DNA of 64,000 nt, taken from the NCBI GenBank assembly GCA_937890835.1, contig CALADF010000036.1:25762-89761 (forward strand), read 5' to 3'. Position 1 is the first letter of the stretch; each line of letters begins with the position of its first letter. The notes below the pieces were generated by a model, which worked only from the letters and a program-made list of their open reading frames with translations, searched no databases and was not told where the DNA came from. The position numbers and the translations under genes are program-made. Shown one piece after another: positions 43,141 through 51,235 of this stretch. This DNA is from an uncultured bacterium. Its GTDB lineage: Bacteria > Actinomycetota > Coriobacteriia > Coriobacteriales > Eggerthellaceae.

Positions 43141-44775
43141 CTAAGCCTGCTTCCATACGTTGATGTCGCTGCCCTCGAGTCCGCAGACGCGCATAACGGC
43201 CTTGTTCTCCTGAACGTAGCCCTGCACGTTGGAGCGAAAACCCCACGAAAGCTTGGTGGTCGCGAAGAAGACGCCGATGCACTCGTCCATGGCGATCTGC
43301 ACAAGCTGCTCGTAGATGGCCTTGCGCTCCTCCTGGTCGGTGAGCGACATGGCCTTCTGGATGAGCTCGTCGGTCTTGGGGTTGCTGTAGCAGAACGCGT
43401 TGTAGTTGGTGTGCAGCTTGTCGGTGTTGAGGAAGTAGCCGACGAACGTCGCCGGATCGGCGGAGCCGCCCTGGCCGTTGATCCACAGCTGCACCGTGTT
43501 ATTGAGGTAGCGCTCGGTGACTTCGGTAGCGGACAGGCTCTGGATCTCGACGTTCACGTTGATGGCCTTGAGCTGCTCCTGGATAAGCGTGGCCGCCTGG
43601 ATGTAAGCCTCGGAGGTGCCGGTGGTCAGGATGATGTCGAAGCCGTCCGCGTAGCCGGCCTCGGCGAGCAGTTTCTTAGAAGCCTCGATGTCATAAGCGG
43701 GAGCGAGCTTCTCCTGCTCCTTGTTGTAGCCCCACGACATCAGCGGAAGCGGCAGGTAGGAGATCTCGCCGTCGCCGTACTTGTAGACACCGCTGACGAG
43801 GGTCTCGCGGTTGATGGCGCCTGCGAGCGCACGGCGGACGCGCACATCGGAGAGGATCTCATGCGTGGTGTTGAAGCCGAGGTAGGTGACGCGCGGCTCG
43901 GTGTTCTGGGTGAGCGCAAGCTGCTTGTTGCCCTGAACCTGCTCGATGATCTTGCCGTTGACGTTGAGCGAACAGTCGATCTCGCCGGTGGTCAGCGCGT
44001 TCAAGGCCTGCGCGGCCTCGGTGATGATGTAGTACTCCAGGCCGTCCAGGTAAGGCTCCACGCCCCAGTAGTTGGGGTTCTTGACGAGCTTGGTGTACTG
44101 GTCGGGCACATGCTCGGAGATCATGAACGGGCCCGTGGAGATCGGGTGCATGCCGAATTCCTCGCCCCAGCCTTCGACTTCCTCTTTGGGAACCATGAGG
44201 ACCGACGAGCTGCACAGCTCGTGCAGGAAGGTGGCGGTGGGGTCGAACAGGTAGCACGCGACGGTCTTGTCGTCGACGACCTCGGCGCGATCGAGGAAGA
44301 ACAGGTAGTTGCACCAATAGCCCTTAGCGCGGTTGATGGAGTACGCGACGTCCTCGGCGGTCAGCAGACGGCCGTCCTGGAACTTGCCGGGCTGGAAGTG
44401 AACGTCGTCGCGGATGGTGAAGGTGTAGACCTTGCCGTCTTCGGAGATCTCCCATTTGGTGGCGATGCAGGGCAAATACTCGCTCTGGTCGAAGTTCTCC
44501 TGCACGAGGGTGTCGCCGTAGTTCTGGCAGACCTGATCGGCGGTAGTGCTGTCCACATAGAGCGGATCGAGCGACTTCGCGCTGATCGTGCGATTGAGGG
44601 CCACCTTGAACGTGCCGCCCTTAACCGGGTCTCCGACAGCCGCAGCGCTCGAGGAAGCGGCGCCTTCGCCGCCACCGCCGCAGCCGGTCATGCTGAGCAG
44701 GGTAAGGCCCGCGGTCGTCGTGCCGAGCAGGGTCACGAACTGACGGCGTGATAACGTGTTTTTGATCTCCTCCAT
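43141..44775 (-). CDS. oppA: Peptide-binding lipoprotein OppA/DppA (SBP family 5)
   Basis: A 544-residue solute-binding protein. The N-terminus has a twin-arginine-like LSRRQFVTLLG followed by a hydrophobic stretch and the lipobox LSMTGCGGG, so it may be a Tat-exported lipoprotein, cleaved before Cys. A Gly/Ser/Ala linker leads into SBP family 5 sequence: FKVALNRTISAKSLDP, LPCIATKWEISEDGKVYTF (split) and YLGFNTTHEILSDVRVRRAL (split). It captures peptides outside and delivers them to OppBC. Start is ATG 44775 (AGAGGTTCAACCA upstream), not the longer frame to 44871. Confidence 0.92.
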   Translation of the reverse strand: MEEIKNTLSRRQFVTLLGTTTAGLTLLSMTGCGGGGEGAASSSAAAVGDPVKGGTFKVALNRTISAKSLDPLYVDSTTADQVCQNYGDTLVQENFDQSEYLPCIATKWEISEDGKVYTFTIRDDVHFQPGKFQDGRLLTAEDVAYSINRAKGYWCNYLFFLDRAEVVDDKTVACYLFDPTATFLHELCSSSVLMVPKEEVEGWGEEFGMHPISTGPFMISEHVPDQYTKLVKNPNYWGVEPYLDGLEYYIITEAAQALNALTTGEIDCSLNVNGKIIEQVQGNKQLALTQNTEPRVTYLGFNTTHEILSDVRVRRALAGAINRETLVSGVYKYGDGEISYLPLPLMSWGYNKEQEKLAPAYDIEASKKLLAEAGYADGFDIILTTGTSEAYIQAATLIQEQLKAINVNVEIQSLSATEVTERYLNNTVQLWINGQGGSADPATFVGYFLNTDKLHTNYNAFCYSNPKTDELIQKAMSLTDQEERKAIYEQLVQIAMDECIGVFFATTKLSWGFRSNVQGYVQENKAVMRVCGLEGSDINVWKQA

Positions 44776-45253
44776 TGGTTGAACCTCTCTGTTAGATTGG
44801 CGAAACAGCAAGGCCTCGGATGTCCCTTCCGATGACCCTCTGCCCCCTCCCATATAAAGGCCATCTTGCACGGGGCCGAAAACACGAAAGCCCCGAGAAT
44901 TAGGTATCGCATATAGTAGCGAACGCTTTACAAAACCTTGTCACTTTGGATTCACAATGCCGCTTAAAGGCATTTTCCGCCCTTCGAGCGGAGAGAAGGA
45001 GGTTTCCATAACACCGAATCAATTGCAACAACGGTTCGTGATAGGATACGAACGGCAGTTTACCTGAAGATTTCGTGTGTTTTCGGTTGCTTGCAGCCAA
45101 CTTTCACCAGATGAGCGGCGCTTTACAGGGGGCACGCTTACCCCGATTGAAACGTCGCGCCACCCGAAGGTCTCGAGCCGGAAGCAACCGCCCGCGGTCT
45201 TCTCGCCTGCATCGTTTGCGTAGTATCGGATCTGTAGAAAGGAAGTATTGCGT
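44776..45253. other. 478-bp divergent intergenic region, promoters of oppA and the 45254 gene
   Basis: No gene seen. The middle (about 44890-45070) is AT-rich. A perfect inverted repeat GTTCGT-N8-ACGAAC lies at 45034-45053 and may be an operator. The right part is GC-rich without clear structure. Confidence 0.45.
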
Positions 45254-45631
45254 ATGGCCACCATTTTCGCTGCTACGACGCTCGACCTGACGCGCGAGCA
45301 GAGAAAAGAACTCTCCGATGCCCTGATCGAAGATCTCGGCACCATGTACAAGCACGCGCTCGCGTTCCACCTCACGCAAGTTCCGCGAGAGAATTGCCGC
45401 GGTGATTCCCTCGACCAGACGACGTTCTTCGTTTGCGTGCCGCCCTACATCGATATCGACAAGAAGCGCCAGACCATCGAGCTTCTGCACAACACCATGG
45501 TTCGCATGACCGGCGATCACGGCCCGTTGAAGAACATCGTCTTGTTCCAGTACCACGACGACGAGGGCGTCGGCAAGGACGGCGAGCTGTTCGCCGACAT
45601 CAAGGCGCGCGCCGCAGCCGAGAAGGCGTAA
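45254..45631 (+). CDS. Small conserved protein, first of two paralogues (tautomerase-like?)
   Basis: A 125-residue soluble protein, starting MATIFAATTLDLTREQRK with AAGGAAG upstream. It has a central VCVPPYIDIDKKRQTIELL and a conserved C-terminal GPLKNIVLFQYHDDEGVGKD. The pattern of strand, helix, strand, helix resembles two joined halves of the tautomerase fold, but the catalytic Pro2 of that superfamily is not present after Met, so I do not assign an activity. The next gene encodes a clear paralogue and the third is an aldo/keto reductase. Together they look like one operon for carbonyl compound metabolism (inference). Confidence 0.7.
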   Translation: MATIFAATTLDLTREQRKELSDALIEDLGTMYKHALAFHLTQVPRENCRGDSLDQTTFFVCVPPYIDIDKKRQTIELLHNTMVRMTGDHGPLKNIVLFQYHDDEGVGKDGELFADIKARAAAEKA

Positions 45632-45765
45632 AGGCCCTTCCCTTCGTGGTCGGCCTCGCGCGCAATCGCGCCGCGAGCCGACGCACGATGCGCATGCGCA
45701 TCCACCCAATACCACGACGCGGACATCGCCTGCGATGCGCCCGCAAACCGAAAGGATGAAACACC

Positions 45766-46131
45766 ATGGCAACTATCTTCGCTGCTACCTCGCTCGAGCT
45801 CGACGACGAGAAGAAGAAGGAATTCCTCGACGAGATGGGCAAGTCCATCGGCACCGTCTTCAAGAACTACTCCCTGTACTACACCCCGGTTCCGCAGGAG
45901 AACGTCTCCGAGTGCGCCGTCGACCAGATCACCTGGTTCGTGTTCGTGCCGCCCTACATGGAGATCGATCGTCGCCGCAAGCTGATCGAGGTTCTCGACG
46001 AGTGCGCCAACCGCGTGATCGGCGAGCGCGGCCCGCTGAAGAACATCGTCATCTTCAAGTACCACGACGACGAGGCCTGCGGCGTTGACGGCGTTCTGCG
46101 CGCCGACGCCAAGGCTGCCGCCGAGAAATAA
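45766..46131 (+). CDS. Small conserved protein, second of two paralogues
   Basis: A 121-residue paralogue of the preceding protein. Both begin MATIFAAT(T/S)L, share VPPY, (I/M)(D/E)ID(K/R), and GPLKNIV(L/I)F(Q/K)YHDDE near the C-terminus. The lysines and hydroxyl residues of the first half differ. AAAGGA precedes the ATG. The stop is eleven bases from the aldo/keto reductase start, so these two are surely cotranscribed. Divergence is large enough that the duplication is not recent; the pair may form a heteromer, as some small tautomerases do. Confidence 0.72.
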   Translation: MATIFAATSLELDDEKKKEFLDEMGKSIGTVFKNYSLYYTPVPQENVSECAVDQITWFVFVPPYMEIDRRRKLIEVLDECANRVIGERGPLKNIVIFKYHDDEACGVDGVLRADAKAAAEK

Positions 46132-46142
46132 GCGGGGCCACC

Positions 46143-47138
46143 ATGGAATACATGAAGATCGGAAAATCCGACGTCGAAGCGTCCATCATCACGCTGGGCG
46201 CCTGGGCCATCGGCGGCGGCGACTGGTGGAAGGGCTCCGAGGACGAGCTTTCCATCCAGACCATCCAACGCAGCCTGGAGCTCGGCATCAACACCATCGA
46301 CACCGCCCCCATCTACGGCTGCGGCCACAGCGAGGAGATCGTCGGGCGCGCCATCGCGGGGCATCGCGACGAGTACGTGCTGTCCACGAAGGCCACCTTC
46401 GACTGGGATACCGGCGTCGGCCGCTTCTGGAACGACGTCGACGGCCATAAGGTCTACGTCGACCACAGCTACGAGAGCATCATCAAGGACTGCGAGAACA
46501 GCCTGAAGCGCCTCGGCACCGACTACATCGACATCTACTACGCGCACAACCCCGCGAAGGACACGAGCGTCTACCCGGTTGAGGATACCGTCCGCGCCCT
46601 CATGGACCTGAAGCGCGCCGGCAAGGTGCGCTGCCTGGGCCTGTCCAACGCCACCCCCGCGGAGATCGAGGACTGGATCGCCCACGGCTGCGAGCTCGAC
46701 ATCATCCAGCGCAAGTACAGCATGCTGACGCGCGACGTGGAGGCGGAGATCCTGCCTCTGTGCCAGAAGCACGGCATGTCCTTCCACGCCTATTCCCCGA
46801 TCGAGCGCGGCATTCTCGCCGGCACGGTGCCGGGCGACCGCGTGGTCCCCGCAGGCGATGCGCGCGACGGACAGCTGTGGTGGAAGCCCGAGCGCCTGCC
46901 GCACGCCGTCGAGTTCGTCCACAGCCTCGAGGACATCGCCGCAGCTCACGAATGCACCCTCGTGCAGCTGGCCGTGGCGTTCCTGCGCTCCTCGGGCGAC
47001 TTCGTGAACGTGATCTGCGGCGCCCACAAGCCCCATCAGATCGAAGCCGACGCGCCGGCCGCCGACGTCAAGCTCACCGAGCAGGAAGTCGCGACCATCC
47101 GCGAGCGTCTCGCCGCGCTCGAGGCGAAGTTCGCCTAA
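46143..47138 (+). CDS. Aldo/keto reductase
   Basis: A 331-residue TIM-barrel NAD(P)H-dependent oxidoreductase. The catalytic tetrad is complete: D53 and Y58 (NTIDTAPIYG), K83 (LSTKATF) and H135 (YYAHNP). The C-terminal AFLRSSGDFVNVICGAHKPHQ region binds the nucleotide's phosphate. Members reduce aldehydes, ketones or sugars. It is the last of three cotranscribed genes and is followed by a strong bidirectional terminator. Substrate is not predictable; the paired upstream proteins may help supply or isomerise it. Confidence 0.9.
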   Translation: MEYMKIGKSDVEASIITLGAWAIGGGDWWKGSEDELSIQTIQRSLELGINTIDTAPIYGCGHSEEIVGRAIAGHRDEYVLSTKATFDWDTGVGRFWNDVDGHKVYVDHSYESIIKDCENSLKRLGTDYIDIYYAHNPAKDTSVYPVEDTVRALMDLKRAGKVRCLGLSNATPAEIEDWIAHGCELDIIQRKYSMLTRDVEAEILPLCQKHGMSFHAYSPIERGILAGTVPGDRVVPAGDARDGQLWWKPERLPHAVEFVHSLEDIAAAHECTLVQLAVAFLRSSGDFVNVICGAHKPHQIEADAPAADVKLTEQEVATIRERLAALEAKFA

Positions 47139-47171
47139 GCGCGCGAAACCCAGCGCTCGACCCGCTCACGC

Positions 47172-47211
47172 AGAAGGGGGATCTCGCAAGCGAGATCCCC
47201 CTTCTCTTTTT
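47172..47211. terminator. Strong bidirectional terminator
   Basis: Perfect 15-bp stem AGAAGGGGGATCTCG / CGAGATCCCCCTTCT with CAAG loop, followed by CTTTTTC on the plus strand. It ends the aldo/keto reductase operon and the convergent MinD-like operon. Confidence 0.9.
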
Positions 47212-48126
47212 CTACGCCTGCGATGCGACACCTGCCGCCGCGCACTCCCCTTCGAACAGAAGCTCCATCACGCGCTCGTAAACGCTCCTCAGCGCGTCAC
47301 GGGCGGGACAGTCCAAGTCGGCGACGTTCATCCCCGCGTTGATGGCAGCCGGGGCGCTCTTGTCGTAGGGGATCCTGCCCGCGAAGGGAATGCCCGCGTC
47401 TGCGCAGTAACGTTCGATCTCCTCAGCGTGGGCGGGGCTTGAGTCCCACTTGTTCACGCACACCGCGAGCTTCACGCCGAACGGCTTGGCGGTCTCGACC
47501 AGACGCGTCAGATCGCTCATCCCCGACAGGCTCGGTTCGGCAACCACCAACACCAGGTCGACCCCGTTCATCGAGGCGATCACCGGGCACCCGATGCCGG
47601 GCGATCCGTCGATGATGGCGAGATCGGCGCCCTGCGCATGGCCGTCCATGGCGCGCTTCACCTCGGTGACGAGCTTTCCCGAGTTCCCGCGGCCCATCTT
47701 CAGCATCGCAGTCGAGAACACGCGGCGCAACCCGGCGTCCTCTTCAATCGCGAGCCGTTTCGTCCCCGCGACGTCGGGAACCAGGTCAATGGCATCGCGC
47801 ATGCACGCGTACGCGCACACGCCACACCCCTCGCACGCGCGCTCATCGACCGCGCACACGCCCCCGACCAGCCGCAGCGCATGGAATCGGCATCGCATGG
47901 CGCACAGGCCGCATCCGACGCACAAACTCGGGTTCACCCGCGCCTTGTCGCCGCCGAGAAAATCGCTCTCCTCAAACGACGATGCGCCCCGATCAACGAT
48001 GTGCAGGTTGGGGGCGTCGACGTCGCAGTCGGCAACCGCCTTCGCGTCGGCAAACCGGATGAACGCCGCGGCGGTCGTGGTCTTGCCCGTTCCGCCCTTC
48101 CCGCTGAGAATCAACAACCGTTTCAT
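47212..48126 (-). CDS. MinD-superfamily P-loop ATPase with inserted ferredoxin domain (second copy)
   Basis: A 304-residue Mrp/NBP35-like ATPase. Deviant Walker A GKGGTGKTT is at 9-17. A two-cluster ferredoxin insertion follows (LCVGCGLCAMRCRFHAL and CEGCGVCAYACMRDA), then the ATPase resumes with IIDGSPGIGCPVIAS (switch II) and CVNKWD. Proteins of this form occur in pairs beside NifX-like genes and are thought to handle Fe-S or metal-cofactor carriers, but no reaction is established. The start overlaps the first copy's stop by four bases (ATGA). Confidence 0.87.
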   Translation of the reverse strand: MKRLLILSGKGGTGKTTTAAAFIRFADAKAVADCDVDAPNLHIVDRGASSFEESDFLGGDKARVNPSLCVGCGLCAMRCRFHALRLVGGVCAVDERACEGCGVCAYACMRDAIDLVPDVAGTKRLAIEEDAGLRRVFSTAMLKMGRGNSGKLVTEVKRAMDGHAQGADLAIIDGSPGIGCPVIASMNGVDLVLVVAEPSLSGMSDLTRLVETAKPFGVKLAVCVNKWDSSPAHAEEIERYCADAGIPFAGRIPYDKSAPAAINAGMNVADLDCPARDALRSVYERVMELLFEGECAAAGVASQA

Positions 48127-48962
48127 AGCGCCGCCTCAACCTTTCCGAGGACATCCTCGAACCACGCCCGCACGCGTTCGTCCTCCTTCGCCGCCACGCG
48201 ACCGTCCGCAACCGAGACTGCAACGCCCGCGTCGTAGGGGATGCGCGCGAGCACCTCGACCCCCGCTTCCTCGCAATACGCGTCAAGCGGAGGGAAGGGG
48301 CCGTCCTGCTTGTTGACGACGACACCGCACTTCTTCCCCATGAGGCGCACGAGCTCGTGAACCATCTTGAAGTTGTGGAACCCGAACGCCGTCGGCTCCG
48401 CCACGAGAATGCAGTAATCGGCGTCGGCGACGCTTTCCGTCACCGAGCAGGCGCTGCCGGGCGGGCAGTCGATGACGGTGAGCCCGCCCGCGTGCCCGAG
48501 GGCGTCGCGGATCACGGGAATGCCCGAGGCCTCGCCGGTGTCGAGTACGCCGGTCACCACGGAAACGCCGTCTGCGGCGCCGACCTCCAGCTTGCCGACG
48601 GGCTTTTCGATCTCGGTGACGGCATGCGCCGGGCACACCATCCTGCAACCGCCGCAACTGTGGCACATCTCAGCGAAAACCATCGGTTTGTCGGCTATGT
48701 AGAGCAGCGCGTGGAAGCGGCAGAACCTCACGCATTCCTTGCACCCCGTGCACGCTTCCTCGTCGAACGCGGGAAGCAGCGAGCAGACCGCCTCCTCCCT
48801 CACGCCCTCGGGTTTGAAGAACAGCCTTCCGTTGGGCTCTTCGACGTCGCAGTCGATGTAGACGACCTCACCCCGCTCGCGTAACGAGACGACATACGCC
48901 AGGTTGACCGCGACGAACGTCTTGCCCGCGCCGCCCTTGCCGCTCAGGCACGCGATTTTCAT
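48123..48962 (-). CDS. MinD-superfamily P-loop ATPase with inserted ferredoxin domain (first copy)
   Basis: A 279-residue homologue of the next gene. Walker A is GKGGAGKTF (8-16), the cluster insertion is CTGCKECVRFCRFHAL plus CHSCGGCRMVCPAHA, and switch II is VIDCPPGSACSVTES. Note GGAGKTF rather than GKTT, a slightly unusual P-loop ending. Start is ATG 48962; a longer frame to 49109 has no family likeness. The two copies probably form a heterodimer, since MinD-type ATPases dimerise across the nucleotide. Located 100 bases after the DUF134-NifX gene, same strand. Confidence 0.87.
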   Translation of the reverse strand: MKIACLSGKGGAGKTFVAVNLAYVVSLRERGEVVYIDCDVEEPNGRLFFKPEGVREEAVCSLLPAFDEEACTGCKECVRFCRFHALLYIADKPMVFAEMCHSCGGCRMVCPAHAVTEIEKPVGKLEVGAADGVSVVTGVLDTGEASGIPVIRDALGHAGGLTVIDCPPGSACSVTESVADADYCILVAEPTAFGFHNFKMVHELVRLMGKKCGVVVNKQDGPFPPLDAYCEEAGVEVLARIPYDAGVAVSVADGRVAAKEDERVRAWFEDVLGKVEAAL

Positions 48963-49062
48963 CTCACGACCCCTTCCTCTCGGTGCGGCGCAGGCCGCAC
49001 CCGAGCTCCCGATGCAGCGCAGGCTGCACCCGGATTCCCGGCGCGGCTCGAGCCGCGCCCGT

Positions 49063-49788
49063 CTAACGAATGCCGTGGAACCCGCCGAAGAACTCGGTTT
49101 CCTTCTCAAGCTCGCCCGCCTCGAACGCAGTGATGTCCTCTGCTGCGGTTTTTCCGACCGACTTCCACACCGTGATGCCCGCGGCGTTCAACGCCTCGCC
49201 TGCGTTCATGCCGACGCGCACCGCGATGAAGTCGGTCACGCCCTTGTCGATGAGCAGCTGAGCGGCCTGCATCCCCGCGCCGCTTTCGGCATGGGCGGCG
49301 GGGTTTTCCACCACCTCATCGCCTTCTTCGCCGTGGATCAGGTAATACGGACAACGAGCCGCGAACGGGCAGACGTCCGTCCTGTCCTCCTCGACGGAAA
49401 CCGCGACCTTCATGACACCGACCTCCTCGTCGTCGCGCAGCAAGGGCATGCTGCGGTGCTTCGCGCACCCGCCGCAGCCGCATCGCCGCTCCTCTCCGTC
49501 GCAAAGGCGAAAGTCCCCGCCTTCGATGCGCAGCGTCGCTCCCTCGACGAGCACGCGCGCGATCTTGCGGCGCGCCTCGTCGTAGATCTGCTGAACGGTC
49601 GTGCGCCCGACCTCCATGTAGGCGGCGCACTCCTCGCGCGAGAACCCCTCGTCGTCGATGAGGCGAATCGCCTCGTACTCGTCGACCGTCATGGTGACGA
49701 TGAGGTCATCTGAAAGCTCTCCGACGGGGCGAAACTCTTTCGTTCCAGGAAGCTGACAGACTTTGCGGCGTTTTCGGGGGCGGGGCAT
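49063..49788 (-). CDS. DUF134 HTH protein fused to a NifX/NifB-like dinitrogenase cofactor domain
   Basis: A 241-residue fusion. Residues 1-100 are DUF134: basic start MPRPRKRRKVCQLP, then VDEYEAIRLIDDEGFSREE and a sigma-region-4-like helix-turn-helix (YMEVGRTTVQQIYDEARRK), predicted to bind DNA. A cysteine-rich hinge (RRCGCGGCAKH) follows. Residues ~125-235 match the NifX/NafY-type fold (MKVAVSVEEDRTD, ending AGITVWKSVG and FEAGELE), which binds Fe-S or FeMo-type clusters in the nitrogenase pathway and small homologues elsewhere. The fusion suggests a regulator sensing a metal cofactor, perhaps for the two MinD-like genes downstream. A TGTAAA-N12-TTTACA inverted repeat at 49861-49884 may be its operator. 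Confidence 0.87.
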   Translation of the reverse strand: MPRPRKRRKVCQLPGTKEFRPVGELSDDLIVTMTVDEYEAIRLIDDEGFSREECAAYMEVGRTTVQQIYDEARRKIARVLVEGATLRIEGGDFRLCDGEERRCGCGGCAKHRSMPLLRDDEEVGVMKVAVSVEEDRTDVCPFAARCPYYLIHGEEGDEVVENPAAHAESGAGMQAAQLLIDKGVTDFIAVRVGMNAGEALNAAGITVWKSVGKTAAEDITAFEAGELEKETEFFGGFHGIR

Positions 49789-49860
49789 AAGACCTGCTTT
49801 TCGACGAAGCCATTACGTTACCGATGGCATCTTCTGCCTATTTTCGTCATATGTCAAGAA

Positions 49861-49884
49861 TGTAAACGGCATAAGACATTTACA
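49861..49884. promoter_or_regulatory. Inverted repeat upstream of the DUF134-NifX gene
   Basis: TGTAAA (49861-49866) and TTTACA (49879-49884), 12-bp spacing, in an AT-rich interval about 75 bases before the ATG. It could be the binding site for the DUF134 protein itself. Confidence 0.35.
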
Positions 49885-50044
49885 ATCCTGCACGACAGGG
49901 ATTATGCGGAGATAAAGCGCGGCGGTCGCGATGTTCCCACCGCGACCGCCCCATTGAAGATGCGATGCTTCCCTCACGACCGTCCCGCCGAAGGCGCGAG
50001 CAGCTCGTGCGCCGAAGAAGCGACTGCGGCCCCGAGACCCGAAG

Positions 50045-51235
50045 CTACACGTTCTGATAACGCTCGACCGCGTCCCATTCCGCAAGCGCAGCCGCGCGCA
50101 CCGGGGAAAGATAGTCCGTTGAGTAGAAGTACACATCCCCGTTCGACGCGACGACGCGCTCGAGGTCGGGATAAGCGCCCGACGCGTGCACCGCCCGCCA
50201 TGTCGATTCGATCGCCTCGACGCTCATGCGGAACGGGGCGTTGCGCAAGCTCTCGAGCGGCATCGGCCGCGGATACACCCTCGACTCTTGGCGCACGCAC
50301 TCGACGAAGGTCATCTGAGGGTCGTCCTCGGCGGCAAGGTAGGCCCATCGCGCGTACACGTCGGTCATCAGATCGGCATCGTATAAGTAATAGCTATGCG
50401 ACCCGATGAGCGCCTTGATGCCCGAGGTTTTTATCTCGAGCTCGACGGGTTCGGGCTCCTCCCCCGTCTCGACCAGGCACCACTCCCCCTCAAGCTGGAC
50501 CAGCTCGAAGCCCGCGGGAACATCGAGGCCGGCGAAGGGGTTCTCGTCGGAGCCGTCGGCAGGGTCTCCCGAAACCGCAGAAGCGCGCGCGGCGGCTGGA
50601 GCGCCCGAGTCGGCAAGCACGTCCGCGCCCGAGGAAGCGCCCGCATCCGCAAGGATGCCTGCGCCGGCAGAGCCGTCCGCTTCGGGCGCATCACCCGCAG
50701 CAGGGCTCCCGTCACATTCGGCTTCAGCGCCCGCACCGGCCGAGGCGGCGTCGTCCGAGCCCGACGCGGAATCGGCGCCGGGATCATCCGCCGCACGCCC
50801 GATGATCGGAGGCACGCCCACCGCCCGCGTCGCCGCGCGATACTTCCGCGCAGGAGGCGCGGGCCTTTCGGCCTCGGCCTCCTTACGTGCCGACTCGTCA
50901 TCCTCCCAGTACTCGTAGACGAGCATCTCGAAGTCCTCGTCCGTCAAATGCTCGGGCACCAACCCCAGCTCCGTCCACCTGGCGGGCGAAACCAAACGCC
51001 CCTCGCGCGACTCGGCGCGCACGTCGTCGAACGCGAGCGCGAGCGCGTTGTGCTCGGCCAGGGCACGCGCCGCCTCCTCCTCGTCGGCGGGCGAAGCAGC
51101 TGAAGCGCCGGCCGCGCCCGCATCCGACGCGGCGGCATGTTCCGCGCAGTCCGCATCCGCGCACCGCGACCCGAGCGCAACCGCGTCGAGCATCGCAGCG
51201 TCCTCGGCCGTATCGCGCTTCGCCTCCGCCGTCAT
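50045..51235 (-). CDS. Unrecognised two-domain protein with a long Ala/Ser/Asp linker, coupled to the IscU-like gene
   Basis: A 396-residue acidic protein with no family I recognise. Residues 52-112 form a compact region rich in Glu and aromatics (ARWTELGLVPEHLTDEDFEM, LVYEYWEDD). Residues ~113-235 are a low-complexity Ala/Gly/Asp/Ser stretch, surely disordered. Residues 236-396 form a second domain with FELVQLEGEWCLVETG, IKALIGSHSYYLYDADL, PLESLRNAPFRMSVEAIE and VVASNGDVYFYSTDYL. Few cysteines, so probably not a metalloprotein itself. Its ATG overlaps the stop of the IscU-like gene by four bases (ATGA), tying the two functionally. It is cytosolic (no signal or membrane segment). Confidence 0.7.
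   Translation of the reverse strand: MTAEAKRDTAEDAAMLDAVALGSRCADADCAEHAAASDAGAAGASAASPADEEEAARALAEHNALALAFDDVRAESREGRLVSPARWTELGLVPEHLTDEDFEMLVYEYWEDDESARKEAEAERPAPPARKYRAATRAVGVPPIIGRAADDPGADSASGSDDAASAGAGAEAECDGSPAAGDAPEADGSAGAGILADAGASSGADVLADSGAPAAARASAVSGDPADGSDENPFAGLDVPAGFELVQLEGEWCLVETGEEPEPVELEIKTSGIKALIGSHSYYLYDADLMTDVYARWAYLAAEDDPQMTFVECVRQESRVYPRPMPLESLRNAPFRMSVEAIESTWRAVHASGAYPDLERVVASNGDVYFYSTDYLSPVRAAALAEWDAVERYQNV

Noticed and set aside
47212..49788. Nitrogen fixation cluster
   Set aside because: NifX-like, NifU-like and MinD/NifH-fold genes are present, but no nifH, nifD, nifK or nifB is visible; these are relatives with other roles.
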